Shown here one piece after another: positions 43,205-54,539 of a stretch of DNA of 64,000 bases. Under the pieces are notes generated by a model. That model did no database searches. It worked only from the letters and a program-made list of their open reading frames with translations, and was not told the origin of the DNA. The translations under genes were made by a program, and so were the position numbers. The stretch is from Aaosphaeria pasadenensis (lineage: Eukaryota > Ascomycota > Dothideomycetes > Pleosporales): assembly GCA_022813625.1 (NCBI GenBank), contig JAKLMB010000052.1, positions 1 to 64,000 of the forward strand. The letters run 5' to 3'. Every line of letters begins with the position of its first letter. The stretch's first letter is position 1.

Positions 43205-45853
43205 ATGAGCTACGATCCTCGCATGGCCGCCAGGCCATATGGTTCGCCAGATGATTACGAGGAGGACTCGAGGGCGGCAAAGGGCTCGGTACGAGCTGCA
43301 AGAGAAAGGGCGATGGCTGCGCGTGGACAAGGTCAACAGGAGGACCGACAGCGAATAGTTGGATTGCCCCAGAGGCCAAACCAACTTGTCTCCCAATATT
43401 CCTCTCAGAATCAGCCCCGACCGCAGGCGCAACAGAATCTTTCCCCCGAGGACGCTCGACGGGGTGCTAACTTCGCTCCTTCTCCACAATGGCCTCTCCC
43501 CAATGGTTCCGAGGATGGTGCAGACTCGATACCCAAATCATCAAGTCGAGGACCCCCGCCGCAGCGACCCCCGCGACCTCTATCCGATGAACTTCCCATA
43601 CAACCAAACTCTCCAAGCCAATATCGCACATCATATCAAAGCGACGAAGTCTTCTCGCCAAGCTCATCATCGCGACCTCTCACCACTTCATCTGCAGCAT
43701 CTGAGGCATCTTCACTAGGTTCTATCCCCGATTTCCCAGTTCCGCAGCCGCCAATGCCAACTGCCCAAGCTTTACCTCGACGTCTTCCAAGTCTCGGTCC
43801 TCCCCCCTCAGCTCGACGAGGTCCATCATCATATTACACTCAGATGTCCTATGTGTCTCCAATCGCAGAAGAATCATCCGACAGTCGTTCCGATCTGATG
43901 CGCTCACATCATGGATCTTTCGCATCCAGTAACGTCTTTCCTACTAACAGGGACAACTTTTACGCTGCAGACGACGGAAATCGGTCGGATGACGAAGAAA
44001 CAATAACCAGTGACCATGAGAAGGATTACGAGAAGGACTGGGAAAAAGACTTTGAAAAGGAGGACCGGAGCTCTAGGGGCAGTGATCATGACGACAGGAG
44101 CGAGCTCGTTACACCAGCATTAGTGCGTCAAGCAAGTCTGGGTAGACGCACCAAACCATCATTGATGACGATAAGATCTGTGGACAGCTTCGGAGACAAA
44201 AAGGTACCTTCAATTAAAAGGAAAGCTGTGGAAGATGGAGGCGTTACCGCTGTTGGCATTGGAGGAGCTGTGTTAGCCGCAAGAGATGGACTCGCAGGAC
44301 GGAGATCCCCACCGGAGAGCTCGTTGAGTAATGGCAATGCTCTTCTCGATCCATCGTCGTCATCAAACGAGTCGCTGGCTTCATTTCAGAATATGAAGCT
44401 GAGAGGAGGGACATCGGAGTCGCAAAGGCCTTTCGTCTTCGACATGAACGACTTGGCCTCGCCCACCAGCCCCCAGGAGCAATTGAACAAGCCAACCTTG
44501 GCTGATCGCATTGGAAGAAGGCCACCGAAACTCGACATAGATGCTGTGCGTGACGCCGAGGCGCGTGGGAGCCTCACTAGTCTGCCTGAACTCATTCGAC
44601 GAGCAACAAGATTAGCAGCCAACCTGGACCGTGGAAAGACTGCCAGCAGGTTGGGTCTTGATTTCTGGGAGAGCGGTGCGCCAGCGGAAAAGAACATTCG
44701 AGGATCTGGCTCGCTGACTGACATGTTGGCGGCATTTCCCCCTCCTGGTGAGGCCACGCCTACTGGGAACCGCACACCAAACCCCAGGCGCATGTCGAAC
44801 TTTGCCATTGGAAACAGGAAGGACGTGTCTGGCTCCTCGTTGGGGAGCGGAAGCACTCGGAGACGGAGATGCTGTGGCATGCCAATGTGGACCTTTGTGA
44901 CACTCTTGATAGTGCTACTTTTCCTCATTGCCGCAGCTGTTGTCATACCGATTGTCCTCATTGTCCTACCAAAGATGAGGGATAACCAGAATGCCCCCGC
45001 GCAGAGTACGAGTGGTAACAATGCCAACCCTGGGTCCACGCCCCCTGTAGCTGTACCTACTGGAGGTGCCCGACCCGAACAATGCGAGGGCATCATCTCA
45101 TGTCAAAATGGCGGTGTCGCCATTGCACAGTCTGATAGGTCCTGCAATTGTGTTTGCATCAACGGTTTCACTGGTAGGACATGTTCCCAGCAGTCTGATG
45201 CAGGATGTACCACGACGGACATTGCTGGAACAGCAAACAATGCGACTGTGGGCACCGGTATTCCCCGCCTCCTGGAAAGCGCACAGAACAACTTCAGCAT
45301 CCCTCTGGATCCGCCCCAGTTGCTGTCCCTCTTCTCCAGCAACGGCTTGACCTGTACCTCTGAAAATGCGCTGATCACGTTCAATGGGCTCGCGTCACGC
45401 TTTGTGCCTATCCTCGTCGACGAGGCATTGGAGCCATCACGCACCCTCCCTCGCCTGGAAGCGCCACATTCCGATAATGATGTGCACAAACTCCACGAGC
45501 GCCAAACCATTGGTGAAGTCGGAACCCCCAACACAGGCAATCAGAACAATCCCAATAACGCAGCGACACCTACGGAAAGCGCAAGTCCTACATCGACCGA
45601 GCCGATCTCCAGCAATCCTACGGCACTGGACTTTGCGCGAATTGGAGTACTGTTCGTGTTCCAAGAGAGCCGCACAATGGACACAGCCGCGAACGCTCAA
45701 GTATCCCTGCAGCGGTTCTTGACGGCTGATCGTGCAGGCAAACGCAATGGAAACACTGTGGATCTCGGCCCCTTCACACTCGACCTAGTCAAATACACCA
45801 TCGATTTCGGGAACGGCACCACCCTCAGAGCATTGCCAGAGAGCCCGTCCTGA
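43205..45853 (+). CDS. Large EGF-like single-pass membrane protein
   Basis: Single exon, 882 aa from ATG 43205 (MSYDPRMAARPYG). Residues 1-555 are disordered, Ser/Pro/Arg-rich and cytosolic, with a charged repeat at ~270 (EKDYEKDWEKDFEKED). CCGMP then precedes a strong hydrophobic helix (~560-590, FVTLLIVLLFLIAAAVVIPIVLIV in pieces). The C-terminal side is extracellular: an EGF-like module at ~624-660 with the pattern C-x5-C-QNGG ... CNCVC-x2-GFTG-x2-C, then an Asn/Thr/Ser-rich domain. The orientation (N-in, type II) is inferred from the EGF module after the helix. Conserved in many Pezizomycotina as I recall, but not functionally named; a wall or polarity role is a guess. Confidence 0.8.
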   Translation: MSYDPRMAARPYGSPDDYEEDSRAAKGSVRAARERAMAARGQGQQEDRQRIVGLPQRPNQLVSQYSSQNQPRPQAQQNLSPEDARRGANFAPSPQWPLPNGSEDGADSIPKSSSRGPPPQRPPRPLSDELPIQPNSPSQYRTSYQSDEVFSPSSSSRPLTTSSAASEASSLGSIPDFPVPQPPMPTAQALPRRLPSLGPPPSARRGPSSYYTQMSYVSPIAEESSDSRSDLMRSHHGSFASSNVFPTNRDNFYAADDGNRSDDEETITSDHEKDYEKDWEKDFEKEDRSSRGSDHDDRSELVTPALVRQASLGRRTKPSLMTIRSVDSFGDKKVPSIKRKAVEDGGVTAVGIGGAVLAARDGLAGRRSPPESSLSNGNALLDPSSSSNESLASFQNMKLRGGTSESQRPFVFDMNDLASPTSPQEQLNKPTLADRIGRRPPKLDIDAVRDAEARGSLTSLPELIRRATRLAANLDRGKTASRLGLDFWESGAPAEKNIRGSGSLTDMLAAFPPPGEATPTGNRTPNPRRMSNFAIGNRKDVSGSSLGSGSTRRRRCCGMPMWTFVTLLIVLLFLIAAAVVIPIVLIVLPKMRDNQNAPAQSTSGNNANPGSTPPVAVPTGGARPEQCEGIISCQNGGVAIAQSDRSCNCVCINGFTGRTCSQQSDAGCTTTDIAGTANNATVGTGIPRLLESAQNNFSIPLDPPQLLSLFSSNGLTCTSENALITFNGLASRFVPILVDEALEPSRTLPRLEAPHSDNDVHKLHERQTIGEVGTPNTGNQNNPNNAATPTESASPTSTEPISSNPTALDFARIGVLFVFQESRTMDTAANAQVSLQRFLTADRAGKRNGNTVDLGPFTLDLVKYTIDFGNGTTLRALPESPS

Positions 45854-47249
45854 GATACCTGGAACCACTCCCAAATCTATTCGTCACCTTCACCCATCTC
45901 TTTAATTTCCTATTGTATTATATTCGGCGTTACGTCCTTTGAGCCGGCAAATTCTCTCGCCTGCTTACCGTCACCATCACCATCCACTATCCTTTAGACC
46001 TAACATCCCACCTATAGCCGGCTAGTCCCCTGGCAGAACGACAAAAAACCGTTTCACCCGCCGTCTTGAAGACGAGCCGCGATCTATGGATTGGATCTAA
46101 TTTCTTGTTTCTTTCTTTGTTGCGTATGTGTGTGGTATTGTATGTGTGCGCGGATTGGGAATTGCAAAGGAGAGAGATTGGGCTTAATATACCCCCGTTT
46201 GCTGTTGCTGCTGTTGCTTGCTTGGATGTAACTAGTAAAAGGTAGTGGGAGGGGATGTTGTTCGTCGCATCATTGAATGAATGGAGGGGCCACATTGTTG
46301 TATATAGATAGCCAAAACGCAGTAGAGATGAAGCGTAATGTGAGAATGCGAGAACACATCAAACCATATTTCATATTCATCCCTCTAATGCTACTCGTAA
46401 GATATCTACTACTAGCGACAAATCCAACCTACACGCGCTCGGTACCTCTCTCCCGAATATCAGTCTGCTCCCAGCTCCTTGCCCCAAAACACGATCTCGG
46501 TAGATAACTAACTACCTTTCTCCTACCAAGATCTCAACGTGCCCTTCCCTTCTCTCAAAGGTAAACCATCACACTTAGCGCCCCGATCCTCCATCCCTAA
46601 ACCCTCGAAACCCACAATCGCAAATGCCGAAGCGCATTAGCCCCAAACCCTAAAAGATCCACCTACACGAGAACGAGACTAACACCCCGGCATTTGCGAT
46701 TAAAGCTACAAGATATCTTATTCGCGATTGTCATTTGCGAATGAGAAACTGCGCGTGGGTACCTTTCCTGTGTAGATAGGTAGGCTAACTAGCCTCGGGA
46801 ATGCGGGGTGGGTGCGATTTGGGGATGGAGGGGGGAGGGGGAGGGTTTCGGAATCGGAACGAGGGAGATGTGACGTATAAAAGGGAGGGTCTTCCACCCA
46901 CACTTTTGATTCCGGGTTGTTCTTATGCAGGAATATTTCGATCACTGTTAGTCGATACCATTTTTGATTCTTCGGCTTTCGTTGGACATTGGTGATTGAC
47001 GTTCTGGTTGTACTTGTATGTTCAAGATTGAATTGAGGGGAGAGATATTGGCTCGACTTGCTCGCGAGGCTTACATCGTTGTCCACCTGAAAAAAGTGAA
47101 GTAGCTTTGAAGCTTCGGTATTCTATATCAGAAACTGCATACCCGGCCCCGGAATTGCAATTTGAAAGCAGGGTTACCACAGGAAGAGGAAAGAAATCCA
47201 CACCCTCCTCACGCAGACCTCGGAATCAAGAGAAAGGAAGACAGACACG
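45854..47249. other. Intergenic
   Basis: About 1.4 kb. 3' flank of the EGF gene, then a C-rich stretch around 46500-46700 and G-rich 46800-46860. A minus-strand frame of 122 codons (46718-47086) lacks family features and was not called. Confidence 0.45.
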
Positions 47250-48124
47250 ATGGTATTCTACAAGCCCGGGGAAACCGACCACGGTCTCCCCAACGACCCC
47301 TTCAAAGTACGTTCTTATATCCCTCACCTCCAGTCCTTTCTTTTCCTTTGCCATCACAAGTTTCCCTGTCAAGGCTAACCCACGAACCAACCCAACAGGC
47401 GTGCGTCGTCCCCCGCCCCATCGGCTGGATCTCCACCGTCTCAGGCACGACCGGCACCGCCAACCTAGCCCCCTACTCCCAATTCAACAACCTCACCTTC
47501 GACCCTCCATACGTCATGTTCAGCGCGAACCAAACCCCCACCGCCGCGCAAAAGGACACCGCCGCCAACGCCGAAGCCACAGGCGTCTTCTGCTGGAACC
47601 TCGCGACGTACGACCTCAAAGACTACGTGAACGCCTCCGCCGAGCAGGTCGACGCTTCCGTCGACGAGTTCGAGCACGTGGGGCTCGAGAAGGAGGACTC
47701 GAGGCTCAGCTTCGTGGACGTGCGGAGTCAGGGGCGGAGGGTCGCGGTGCCGCTGGTGAAGAGGAGTCCGGTGAAGTTCGAGTGCGTGCATTATAGTACG
47801 CTGAGGTTGCCCGGGAATCCGCCGATGGGGGCGGTCGATGTGGTGATTGGGAGGGTGGTGGGGATTCATATCGACGATGGGGTGCTGACGGATGGGAGGA
47901 TCGATGTCAGGAAGACGGTGCCGATTGCGAGGTGTGGGTATTTTGAGTATGCGGCGATTAGGGAGACGTTTGAGATGAGGATTCCGGGGGAGAATAAGAG
48001 TTGGTTGACGGGGTTGGAGGGGAGTACGAAGGGACATAGGGCTATGTTGGAGGGGGAGACGGCGGCGGCGACGGCGGCGACGACGCAGAAGGATGAGGAG
48101 TCCGGGCAGGTGGTTGAGAAGTGA
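47250..48124 (+). CDS. Flavin reductase-like (split-barrel FMN-binding) protein
   Basis: Exons 47250..47306 and 47399..48124, 260 aa. The 92-nt intron (GTACGT, branch GGCTAACC, acceptor CAACAG) joins NDPFK to ACVVPRPIGWIST, the start of the flavin reductase-like fold. NLAPYSQFNNLTFDPPYVMFS and the later SPVKFECVHYS and GAVDVVIGRVVGIHIDD support the assignment. The frame is open upstream of the intron acceptor, but the spliced start MVFYKPGETDHG is the family-like N-terminus. The C-terminal tail has an Ala/Thr repeat encoded by a GGCGGCGAC-type microsatellite near 48058-48085. Likely an FMN-dependent oxidoreductase of unknown partner. Confidence 0.85.
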
Positions 48125-48289
48125 GAAATTGATTTGAGATTCGATTCTCGTGCGGGCCGTCTAGTAGATGTGTAGATGCTCAAAGATGTAGCCGCCCAAA
48201 TCCGATAGAGTATGAAGACGACGATAATGCCATGTCCCGCTGATGGTCACCAAAGAACTCCCAGAACGCCAAAAACTGAAAATGCATCT

Positions 48290-49324
48290 TCAGAAATCGC
48301 ATGTCTCCAAAGCCCTACTCTTCCCTTTCTCATTCACACTACTCCCGCCACCATCTCCCGTCCCCACTGCACTATGCGGTAACACCGTCCTCTCGCTCTC
48401 CCTGACATCCATCCCCGGCCCACGAATCTTGCCCGCAACGTCCAGCCCGACCTCAACCCCCTTGATAAGCCCCTCCAACGCCGCGAAAATATCCCCCTGC
48501 GACGCATCTCTCGCGTCCTTCAACTTCCCCTCGCCCGGCTCCCCCTTCGCCTTCCCTTTCCCCTTCCCTCCAATCTCCACCCCCTCAATCCTAAGCATGT
48601 ACCCCTGATCCGGCGCCTCCTCGTCGAACGACGGCGCCGTCCGCACATTCGCACTCGTAATTTGCCACTCCGACGACAGGGACTGCGCATCCAGTATCTC
48701 GTGGCCGTCCGCGCCCACATCGACAACAATATACCTCTCCTTGACCCCCGGTATCGGCGGCGGAAGCGGAGACTCGACGTGCGGCGAGTCGTGCACCCGG
48801 TCTCTCTCGTCGTCATCCTCATCGTCCCCGGCTTGGCTGGGATCTTGCTCGCTCTGCTGTTGCCTCCGCCGCCGTTGCTCCTCTTGCTCTTCGTGGTCGC
48901 CGCTTTCGGGCGACGTTTCGGGCAGGTATTTCGTGTCGTCGAGGCCGAGACTGCGCATCGCGGCGGCGGTCATGATGACGGGGTCGTCGTCCGCGAAGAC
49001 GTAGTGTACGTATGGGTGGTAGTGCTCGCCTGTCGTTGTGTCTTCGATGAGGGTGAAGAAGGGGTTGAAGTTTTGTGGCGGGAGGAGCATTTGGTGGGAG
49101 TCGGGTTCGGGGTAGGGGATTTCGCCATCGTCTTCGTGGTATGGAGGGCCGAGGGGGTCTTGTTCTTGGGTAGGCTGTAATTCTTCGGGTGGTGGAGAGT
49201 CGTCTGCCTGCGCGGATGGCGGGTCGTCGAAGTGGTGGAGGAGATGCTCGCGCGGGGAGCGTGTGGCTTGGGGTAGGGGAGGGGACTTGGACTGCCGTAT
49301 GCTTGAAGGTCTACTTGAGGACAT
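48290..49324 (-). CDS. Conserved disordered protein with aromatic core
   Basis: Single exon, 344 aa. The N-terminus is Ser/Pro-rich. A short ordered-looking segment follows at residues ~83-135 (NFNPFFTLIEDTTTGEHYHP, VHYVFADDDP, DDTKYLP). A Glu/Gln/Arg and Asp run (~140-175) comes next, then a second ordered part (ERYIVVDVGADGHEIL, SSEWQITSANV, GYMLRIEGVEIG). A Gly/Lys low-complexity stretch (GGKGKGKAKGE) lies near 250. The combination resembles a conserved but unnamed Pezizomycotina family. Function unknown. A TATCGATA octamer lies 140 nt upstream of the ATG. Confidence 0.7.
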   Translation of the reverse strand: MSSSRPSSIRQSKSPPLPQATRSPREHLLHHFDDPPSAQADDSPPPEELQPTQEQDPLGPPYHEDDGEIPYPEPDSHQMLLPPQNFNPFFTLIEDTTTGEHYHPYVHYVFADDDPVIMTAAAMRSLGLDDTKYLPETSPESGDHEEQEEQRRRRQQQSEQDPSQAGDDEDDDERDRVHDSPHVESPLPPPIPGVKERYIVVDVGADGHEILDAQSLSSEWQITSANVRTAPSFDEEAPDQGYMLRIEGVEIGGKGKGKAKGEPGEGKLKDARDASQGDIFAALEGLIKGVEVGLDVAGKIRGPGMDVRESERTVLPHSAVGTGDGGGSSVNEKGKSRALETCDF

Positions 49325-49763
49325 GGTGTTGGGGAGGATGTGTGTTGGGTGTTGTGGTTGTTATTGTTGAGTTGTGGTTGGGGTATTACCCAGATTATTA
49401 GATGAATGGCACATTGGTAGGGCTGAACTAGCTCAGCTTGGGGGAGCTTCCGGGGGAGAGCATTATCGATAACGGCGGGCAGGGGTCAGCTTGAGCCGCA
49501 TCCTGGAGCATTTGGGCTATAGATCATGCACATAATGTGACTAGACGGTTAATCCGACATACTATGTTCATATGAAAATGGCTTGTCTTTAATGGGAATG
49601 ATTTCATTCAAACAGGCATACGAATTCTATGTATTCGCAGTGGTATGGGTATCTTCCAAAACGCCAAAAATGTCGCTCTATCATCTTCCAGCACAACAAT
49701 CCGCGACGACCTCCACCTCTCAGCGCATATCGAACCTCCGAGTGAGTTCCGACATCGTTGGCG
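49325..49763. other. Intergenic with TATCGATA octamer
   Basis: Contains TATCGATA at 49464-49471, 140 nt upstream of the minus-strand gene start at 49324. No gene here. Confidence 0.45.
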
Positions 49764-50263
49764 TCAAGCGGGGGTATCCAGCGCAGTGCCAGATTCATCG
49801 CCCTGGACTTCCGTATCGTCGGCGACAGCATCTTTGCTCTTGAACGCTATTGAGAACCAGTTAGCGACCGCTACGTAATGGGCAAGGGCAATGGACTTAC
49901 GCTGTCTGCACATAGGACACTTCTCCTGCGCACTCTCCTGCTTCAGCCAGGAGAATATACAATGCTAGTTGATACGTTAGCACCCATCTCCACCCCAGAA
50001 ACAGCAGAAGCTTTAACGGGAACGAACCATGTGAAACGAATGGTTGCATTCTCCCAGCACTACCCCATCGTTAATTAGCATGCCATTGGACATTGGTACT
50101 GGAGGATGCTCGCAAACGCACACAGCGGACACTCGTCACCCGGGTATTTGCACTTGGAGCATGTGCTGTCGTAGGGGTTTCGACAGATGCCGCAGACGTC
50201 GTCATCGGGCATGTCCCATCGCCACGCCGCGACGGCGTTCCACTCCTTTATCGTGACCTTCAT
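49764..50263 (-). CDS. APC11: Anaphase-promoting complex subunit 11 (RING-H2)
   Basis: Four exons (50263..50122, 50059..50028, 49964..49901, 49846..49764), 106 aa. Introns are 62, 63 and 54 nt; exon 2 is only 32 nt. The start MKVTIKEWNAVAAWRWD is the APC11 signature. The RING-H2 ligands follow: VCGIC, then CSKCKYPGDECPL, LLLGECNHSFHMHCI, SWLKQESAQEKCPMCRQ. The junction LLLG matches the conserved core and supports the first splice. Past the RING the family usually stops soon; here about 30 acidic residues follow. Catalytic E3 subunit working with APC2 to ubiquitinate cyclins and securin. Confidence 0.95.
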
Positions 50264-50789
50264 GTTGTTACCCACGCGCTTTCTGGCGCTAGCGGAAGAC
50301 GAGAGTGATGTCAGTATCTGCGGGCACGAGACAGGACGGGATGGCAGGCGTGGGATGTCGTAAGTTCGCGTTCGGTGTGGGCGTAGGTGTGGGATTGAAT
50401 GGTGGTTGCAGTTAATTTGTTTTGTTCGGCGGAAAAGTCGTCGCTGTAGGTGTTTGCAGCCCCGCCAAGCGGGCCCCAGGGCAACAGTATACACTAAACA
50501 CTCCATTATTACCCGTCCACCCGTCTTGAAAAGAATCCACTTCTCGGCGTGTTTCACAGGGCTGAGTTCCTTTCTACGCTAATGGACCTGAGTATTTCAT
50601 TCAAGTAGATAATAAGTACATGGATCGGGAGTGAGCGAGCGGATCACCTGTGCTCCCCGCGAATGTTTGTTTACTGCACAGTTCGTGTAATTAGCGAGCC
50701 GACGCTCTGATCTACTCCATACCCGCCGAGCTCAATTGCTCTTAATATCGAACACTTGGTTATTTCTTCAAGCTGTATCTCTCATCATA
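50264..50789. other. Divergent promoter region
   Basis: About 0.5 kb between APC11 (-) and the phosphotransferase (+). No further gene supported; a longer frame overlapping APC11's start region is a readthrough shadow. Confidence 0.5.
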
Positions 50790-52199
50790 ATGACCGAAAA
50801 TCACACAAACTTCCAAGCGCGACTCGATTTCATCCGGTATCTGCTCCGTGAGCAGTTCAACGTCGAAGTAAAGTGGCACAGCGCCTTTCAGGGACCAAAG
50901 ACTAACCTAGTATATGTCTGAAGGCCACAGAGATTGTTCCTATTCAATACGATCCGGAATGTCCCTTCAAGTACAACAACTTCGTCTACCGCATTACTGT
51001 GCCTTCGCCTCTTCGCAGAGATTGGCCACAACAGCCTGGCGCTGTGGCCGCGCCTGAAGATGCAAGAGAGTTCATCATGCGACTCACCAATCGTAACGCT
51101 GAGGGTATGAATCCACACACGCGAGTGGAAAATGAAGTGGCTATGATCTCCCTCGCCGCAGAAGCTCTCAGCGGCTTCGAATCACACATCGTTCCTTCCG
51201 TATATGGCTGGGGTAGCGCGGCGCTATCAACCTCGCAGGGCTGGATCCTGCAGGAACTCATGCCTGGAGTCCCTCTAGACGAAACCTTCGACGACATGTC
51301 TCTCGAGGAAAAGGAAAACATCCTCGCGCAAATGGCCCAGATTCTCAAGGCACTGCAAGACTTCCAGCTCCCGGAAAGCATAAAAGATTATGGCGGAGTC
51401 ACCTTTGACGAATCTGGGCGCATCTTGAGTGCTGCGATGACGAGCGTGGGTAGTGGACCTTGGCCGTCATATGAAAAGTACTTCCTCGATCGCCTCGAAT
51501 GCGCTCTCAAAACGGCCGACCGCAATCCCTACATCAACGGGTGGGAGGCGAGTGGGGTCAGGAAACGTCTCGAGGCCTTTATTGAGAGCGGCGTGCCGGC
51601 ACAGTTCGAGGCTCTCCGGTCCTCCAGCGACAAGGCTATCGTGCATGCCGACTTCAGTGAGTAGTATTTCCTCTCTCCCTTGCGTACTCTTCTTCTATTG
51701 CGAGGCTAGTGCTAATGCTTTTCGACGCGCAGCTCCGAACAACATACTCTACGACCCCTCGACCAAGCGCCTCACAGCCTTGATCGACTACGATTTCGCA
51801 TGCATCCTGCACCCGTCCTACGAATTCCTCCGCTCCTTCAGCGGCGCGGGGGGTCAGTTCCAAGGCTGGTCTGACATCGAGTCTAGCGAGCAGACTGCAC
51901 TGCGAGATGCGAAGCTGCACGGCTTCCCGTCGCCCTTGCCTGAGGGCACCGAGGACGGTGTGAAATGGGATGTTGCGAAGACGTGGGAGGATGAACTGGA
52001 GAAGCTGGATGTGAAGCGGCCGAGGACGACGGAGGGGATTGAGAAGGTTGCGGATGTTGATGCGGTGCTAAGGTCGATATTGCCGTGGCGGGTTACGAAT
52101 TCGGATATTTTGAGGCTGCAGTCTGAGGAGGTGATTTTGAAGTGTAGGAATGAGAATGAAGGGCAGTTGGTTAAGCTGCTGGATCATCTGGGGTTTTAG
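50790..52199 (+). CDS. Phosphotransferase (APH-like kinase fold) protein
   Basis: Exons 50790..50867, 50924..51656 and 51733..52199, 425 aa. Introns of 56 nt (GTAAAG, branch GACTAACC, acceptor GAAG) and 76 nt (GTGAGT ... GCGCAG) restore sequence: QFNVE/ATEIVPIQYDPECPFKYNNFVY and HADF/TPNNILYD. The catalytic loop HADFTPNNIL (H-x-D-x4-N) and the metal segment ALIDYDFAC are intact. NEVAMISLAAEAL provides the helix-C glutamate region and GWILQELMPG the hinge. Unlike the relatives at 17.4 and 20.5 kb, this one keeps canonical active-site residues. Substrate unknown. Confidence 0.88.
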
Positions 52200-53014
52200 T
52201 GGATTGGAGGGAAGAAGTGCGGAAGTATGATAGAGTACCTGAGGTAGATAGGTAGATATGGCTGCAAAGTCCTCTACTATGAGGACAGCTACTACGATAC
52301 CTTTTACCTATAGATTTCCAATGATTCAGAAATGACCCTGCTAAACTTACATACACCGTGGCTACTCCGCAACAACTCCGCAAAACAAATAAACACAATA
52401 TGTACCTCAATCGGAATTGATCCCTCACTGGTGGCCCAAGCTCCCGACCCTGGGAACGACGTAAGGACCCACTTTTATTGTGAACGTCCAAGTTCAATTC
52501 CAAGCAAAGCAAAGAGTTACAGGAGCAACTTCAGAGATAACACCACACCTTTCTCCACGCTCTGTACACTCCACTTTATCTGCTTTGTCTAGCTCTGCTA
52601 TCTCCCCGCAGCCAGAAGCAATTCCAGAACAGCCCGCCCATTCACGCTAATTGATCACATTCCACCCCGCTAAAAGCTTCCAAGCGATCGGACCCCTCAA
52701 AGCAAATCGGATAATCGTTGCTGGCCGATCAGCGCTGTCGTGCTCACCAAAGGACGAGCAATCAATCCATTAATCAATCAATCAAGTCAAGTCCTATCTC
52801 ATCCCGCCGCGGGGAAAGATACTTGGACGGAGCTTCACCTCCATCGTCACAAGCCGTTCCCCATCTTCGCCTTCATCTTCTTCAACATCCTCCTCCTACC
52901 TCAAGCTCGTCTTTGCTCCACTTTCTCGCTCAACTCCGACCTCGGGGTATTCTTCGATACACACTACTGATAACGCCATCACCTTTCTTGTCTCCTGCCG
53001 CAACCTCGCCAAAC
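52200..53014. other. Intergenic / rhodanese promoter and leader
   Basis: Contains ATCAATCAATCAATCAA-like repeats at about 52760-52790 and a CT-rich leader from 52840 to 53014. No gene supported. Confidence 0.5.
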
Positions 53015-54162
53015 ATGTTGCTCGCAAGCTTCCGCTGCTTTGCGCGGCCATTCTCCTCCTCTCCCCTCACCCGCCCTGCCTTTCGGAACACCACCGCCAC
53101 AACAACATTCGCATTCACCTCCATCAGCAAAAGAGCCATGTCTTCTCACTTCACATTGGATACCTACCTCGTCACGCCTGCAGAGCTGCACGACGCCCTC
53201 CAGAAGAACGTTCACTCCAAGATATCTACAGCTCCGAAGATCATTCCCCTGTGCGCATCCTGGTTCCTCCCAAATGACGGCCGCAACGGCTACGAAGTCT
53301 TCAAGGAAGGCCGCATTCCCCACTCACGGTTCTTCGATCTCGACGCCATCAAGGACCCCAATTCGCCATACCCGCACATGTTACCTTCTGCACAGGACTT
53401 TGCAAAAGCAATGGGAAAGCTGGGCATAAGGAGGGACGATAGCGTTGTCGTGTACGACTCCAAGGAATTGGGAATTTTCAGCGCTCCCAGGGTGGGCTGG
53501 ACACTTCAGGCCTTTGGACACCCGAATGTTCATGTCTTGAACAACTTCAAAAAGTGGGTGGAGGAGGGTTACGAGCTTGAAAGTGGGGACGTACATCCCG
53601 TGCCAGAGACCACTTACCCCGTCCCCGAGCTCGACGCAAGTAAGGTCGTAGCCTTCGAGGAGGTCAAGGACATCGCGAAGGAGCAGGGTAAAGAGGGCGC
53701 CGAAGAAGTGCAGATCCTAGATGCGAGGAGCAAGGGTCGATGGGAGGGAACGGACCCTGAACCGCGTGAAGGTACACAGTACACCGGCTCTCATACCTTC
53801 ACCTGGCAATTTTATCTACGCTGGGAAAGTTTCCCAGATACTGACTACAACGTCCAGGTCTCTCCTCCGGCCACATCCCCCACTCCATCTCTGTCCCCGT
53901 CTCCGAGCTCCTCGACCCAGACACTAAAGCTTTCCTCCCCTCCTCAGACCTCAAAGCCATCTTCCAATCCAAAGGCGTCGACCCCTCCAAACCCATAATC
54001 AGCAGCTGCGGCACGGGAGTCACTGCCGCCGTCATCGACGCAGCCCTCGTCGAAGCCGGTTACCCCGTCGAGACGAAGAGGATCTACGACGGGAGCTGGA
54101 CCGAGTGGGCGCAGCGCGTGCATCCTGCCGAAAATCTGATCGTCAAGGTTGAAGATGCATAA
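53015..54162 (+). CDS. Thiosulfate / 3-mercaptopyruvate sulfurtransferase (tandem rhodanese)
   Basis: Exons 53015..53771 and 53858..54162, 353 aa. Intron 86 nt, with branch TACTGAC and acceptor GTCCAG; it restores PREGLSSGHIPHSISVPVSE. The first ~40 residues are an Arg/Ser/Thr-rich mitochondrial leader (MLLASFRCFARPFSSSP). A second in-frame ATG at 53138 (MSSHFTLDTYLV) would give a cytosolic form, as in dual-targeted TUM1-type enzymes. The N-terminal rhodanese domain (GRIPHSRFFDLDAIKDPNS, VVVYDSKELGIFSAPRVGW) is inactive; the C-terminal one has the active loop SSCGTGVTA with catalytic Cys303, then YDGSWTEW. Transfers sulfur from thiosulfate or mercaptopyruvate to acceptors, including tRNA thiolation in yeast. 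Confidence 0.93.
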
Positions 54163-54539
54163 AGGAAGTGTCTTTTTCCTTAGCTTTTACTGCATGCATG
54201 TGTTTTCTCTCTCCCATTCTGTGTAGGAAGTATGTCTCCTCTTATTATTTTTTTCTGTCTGGCCTTCTGTCTGTCTGCGAACGAAATCATTCGCTGGAAC
54301 GATACCCAATTTCTCATACTTCTTTCTTGCTTTGTCTTCTTCTATCTGGCAGGCATTTCTAGTTATAGTTTTTAGCTATAGCTCCAGCCTTTTCCTTCTC
54401 CGATCGACTACACTCGAGGCTGAGTGGAAATAGGAATTTGAATCAAATGGAAATTCGAAAAAGCAAAATAGAGCTTATCCCATGTGACCCACACCCCCAC
54501 GTCCAATCCCCCCTCCCCTCCCGGAAATCTTACGATAGT

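Noticed and set aside
46718..47086. 122-codon minus-strand frame
   Set aside because: Lies in the promoter of the flavin reductase-like gene; no domain, signal peptide or splice support.
47162..47398. Unspliced N-terminal extension of the flavin reductase-like gene
   Set aside because: Splicing 47306/47399 gives a family-like N-terminus; the extension is intron and 5' leader.
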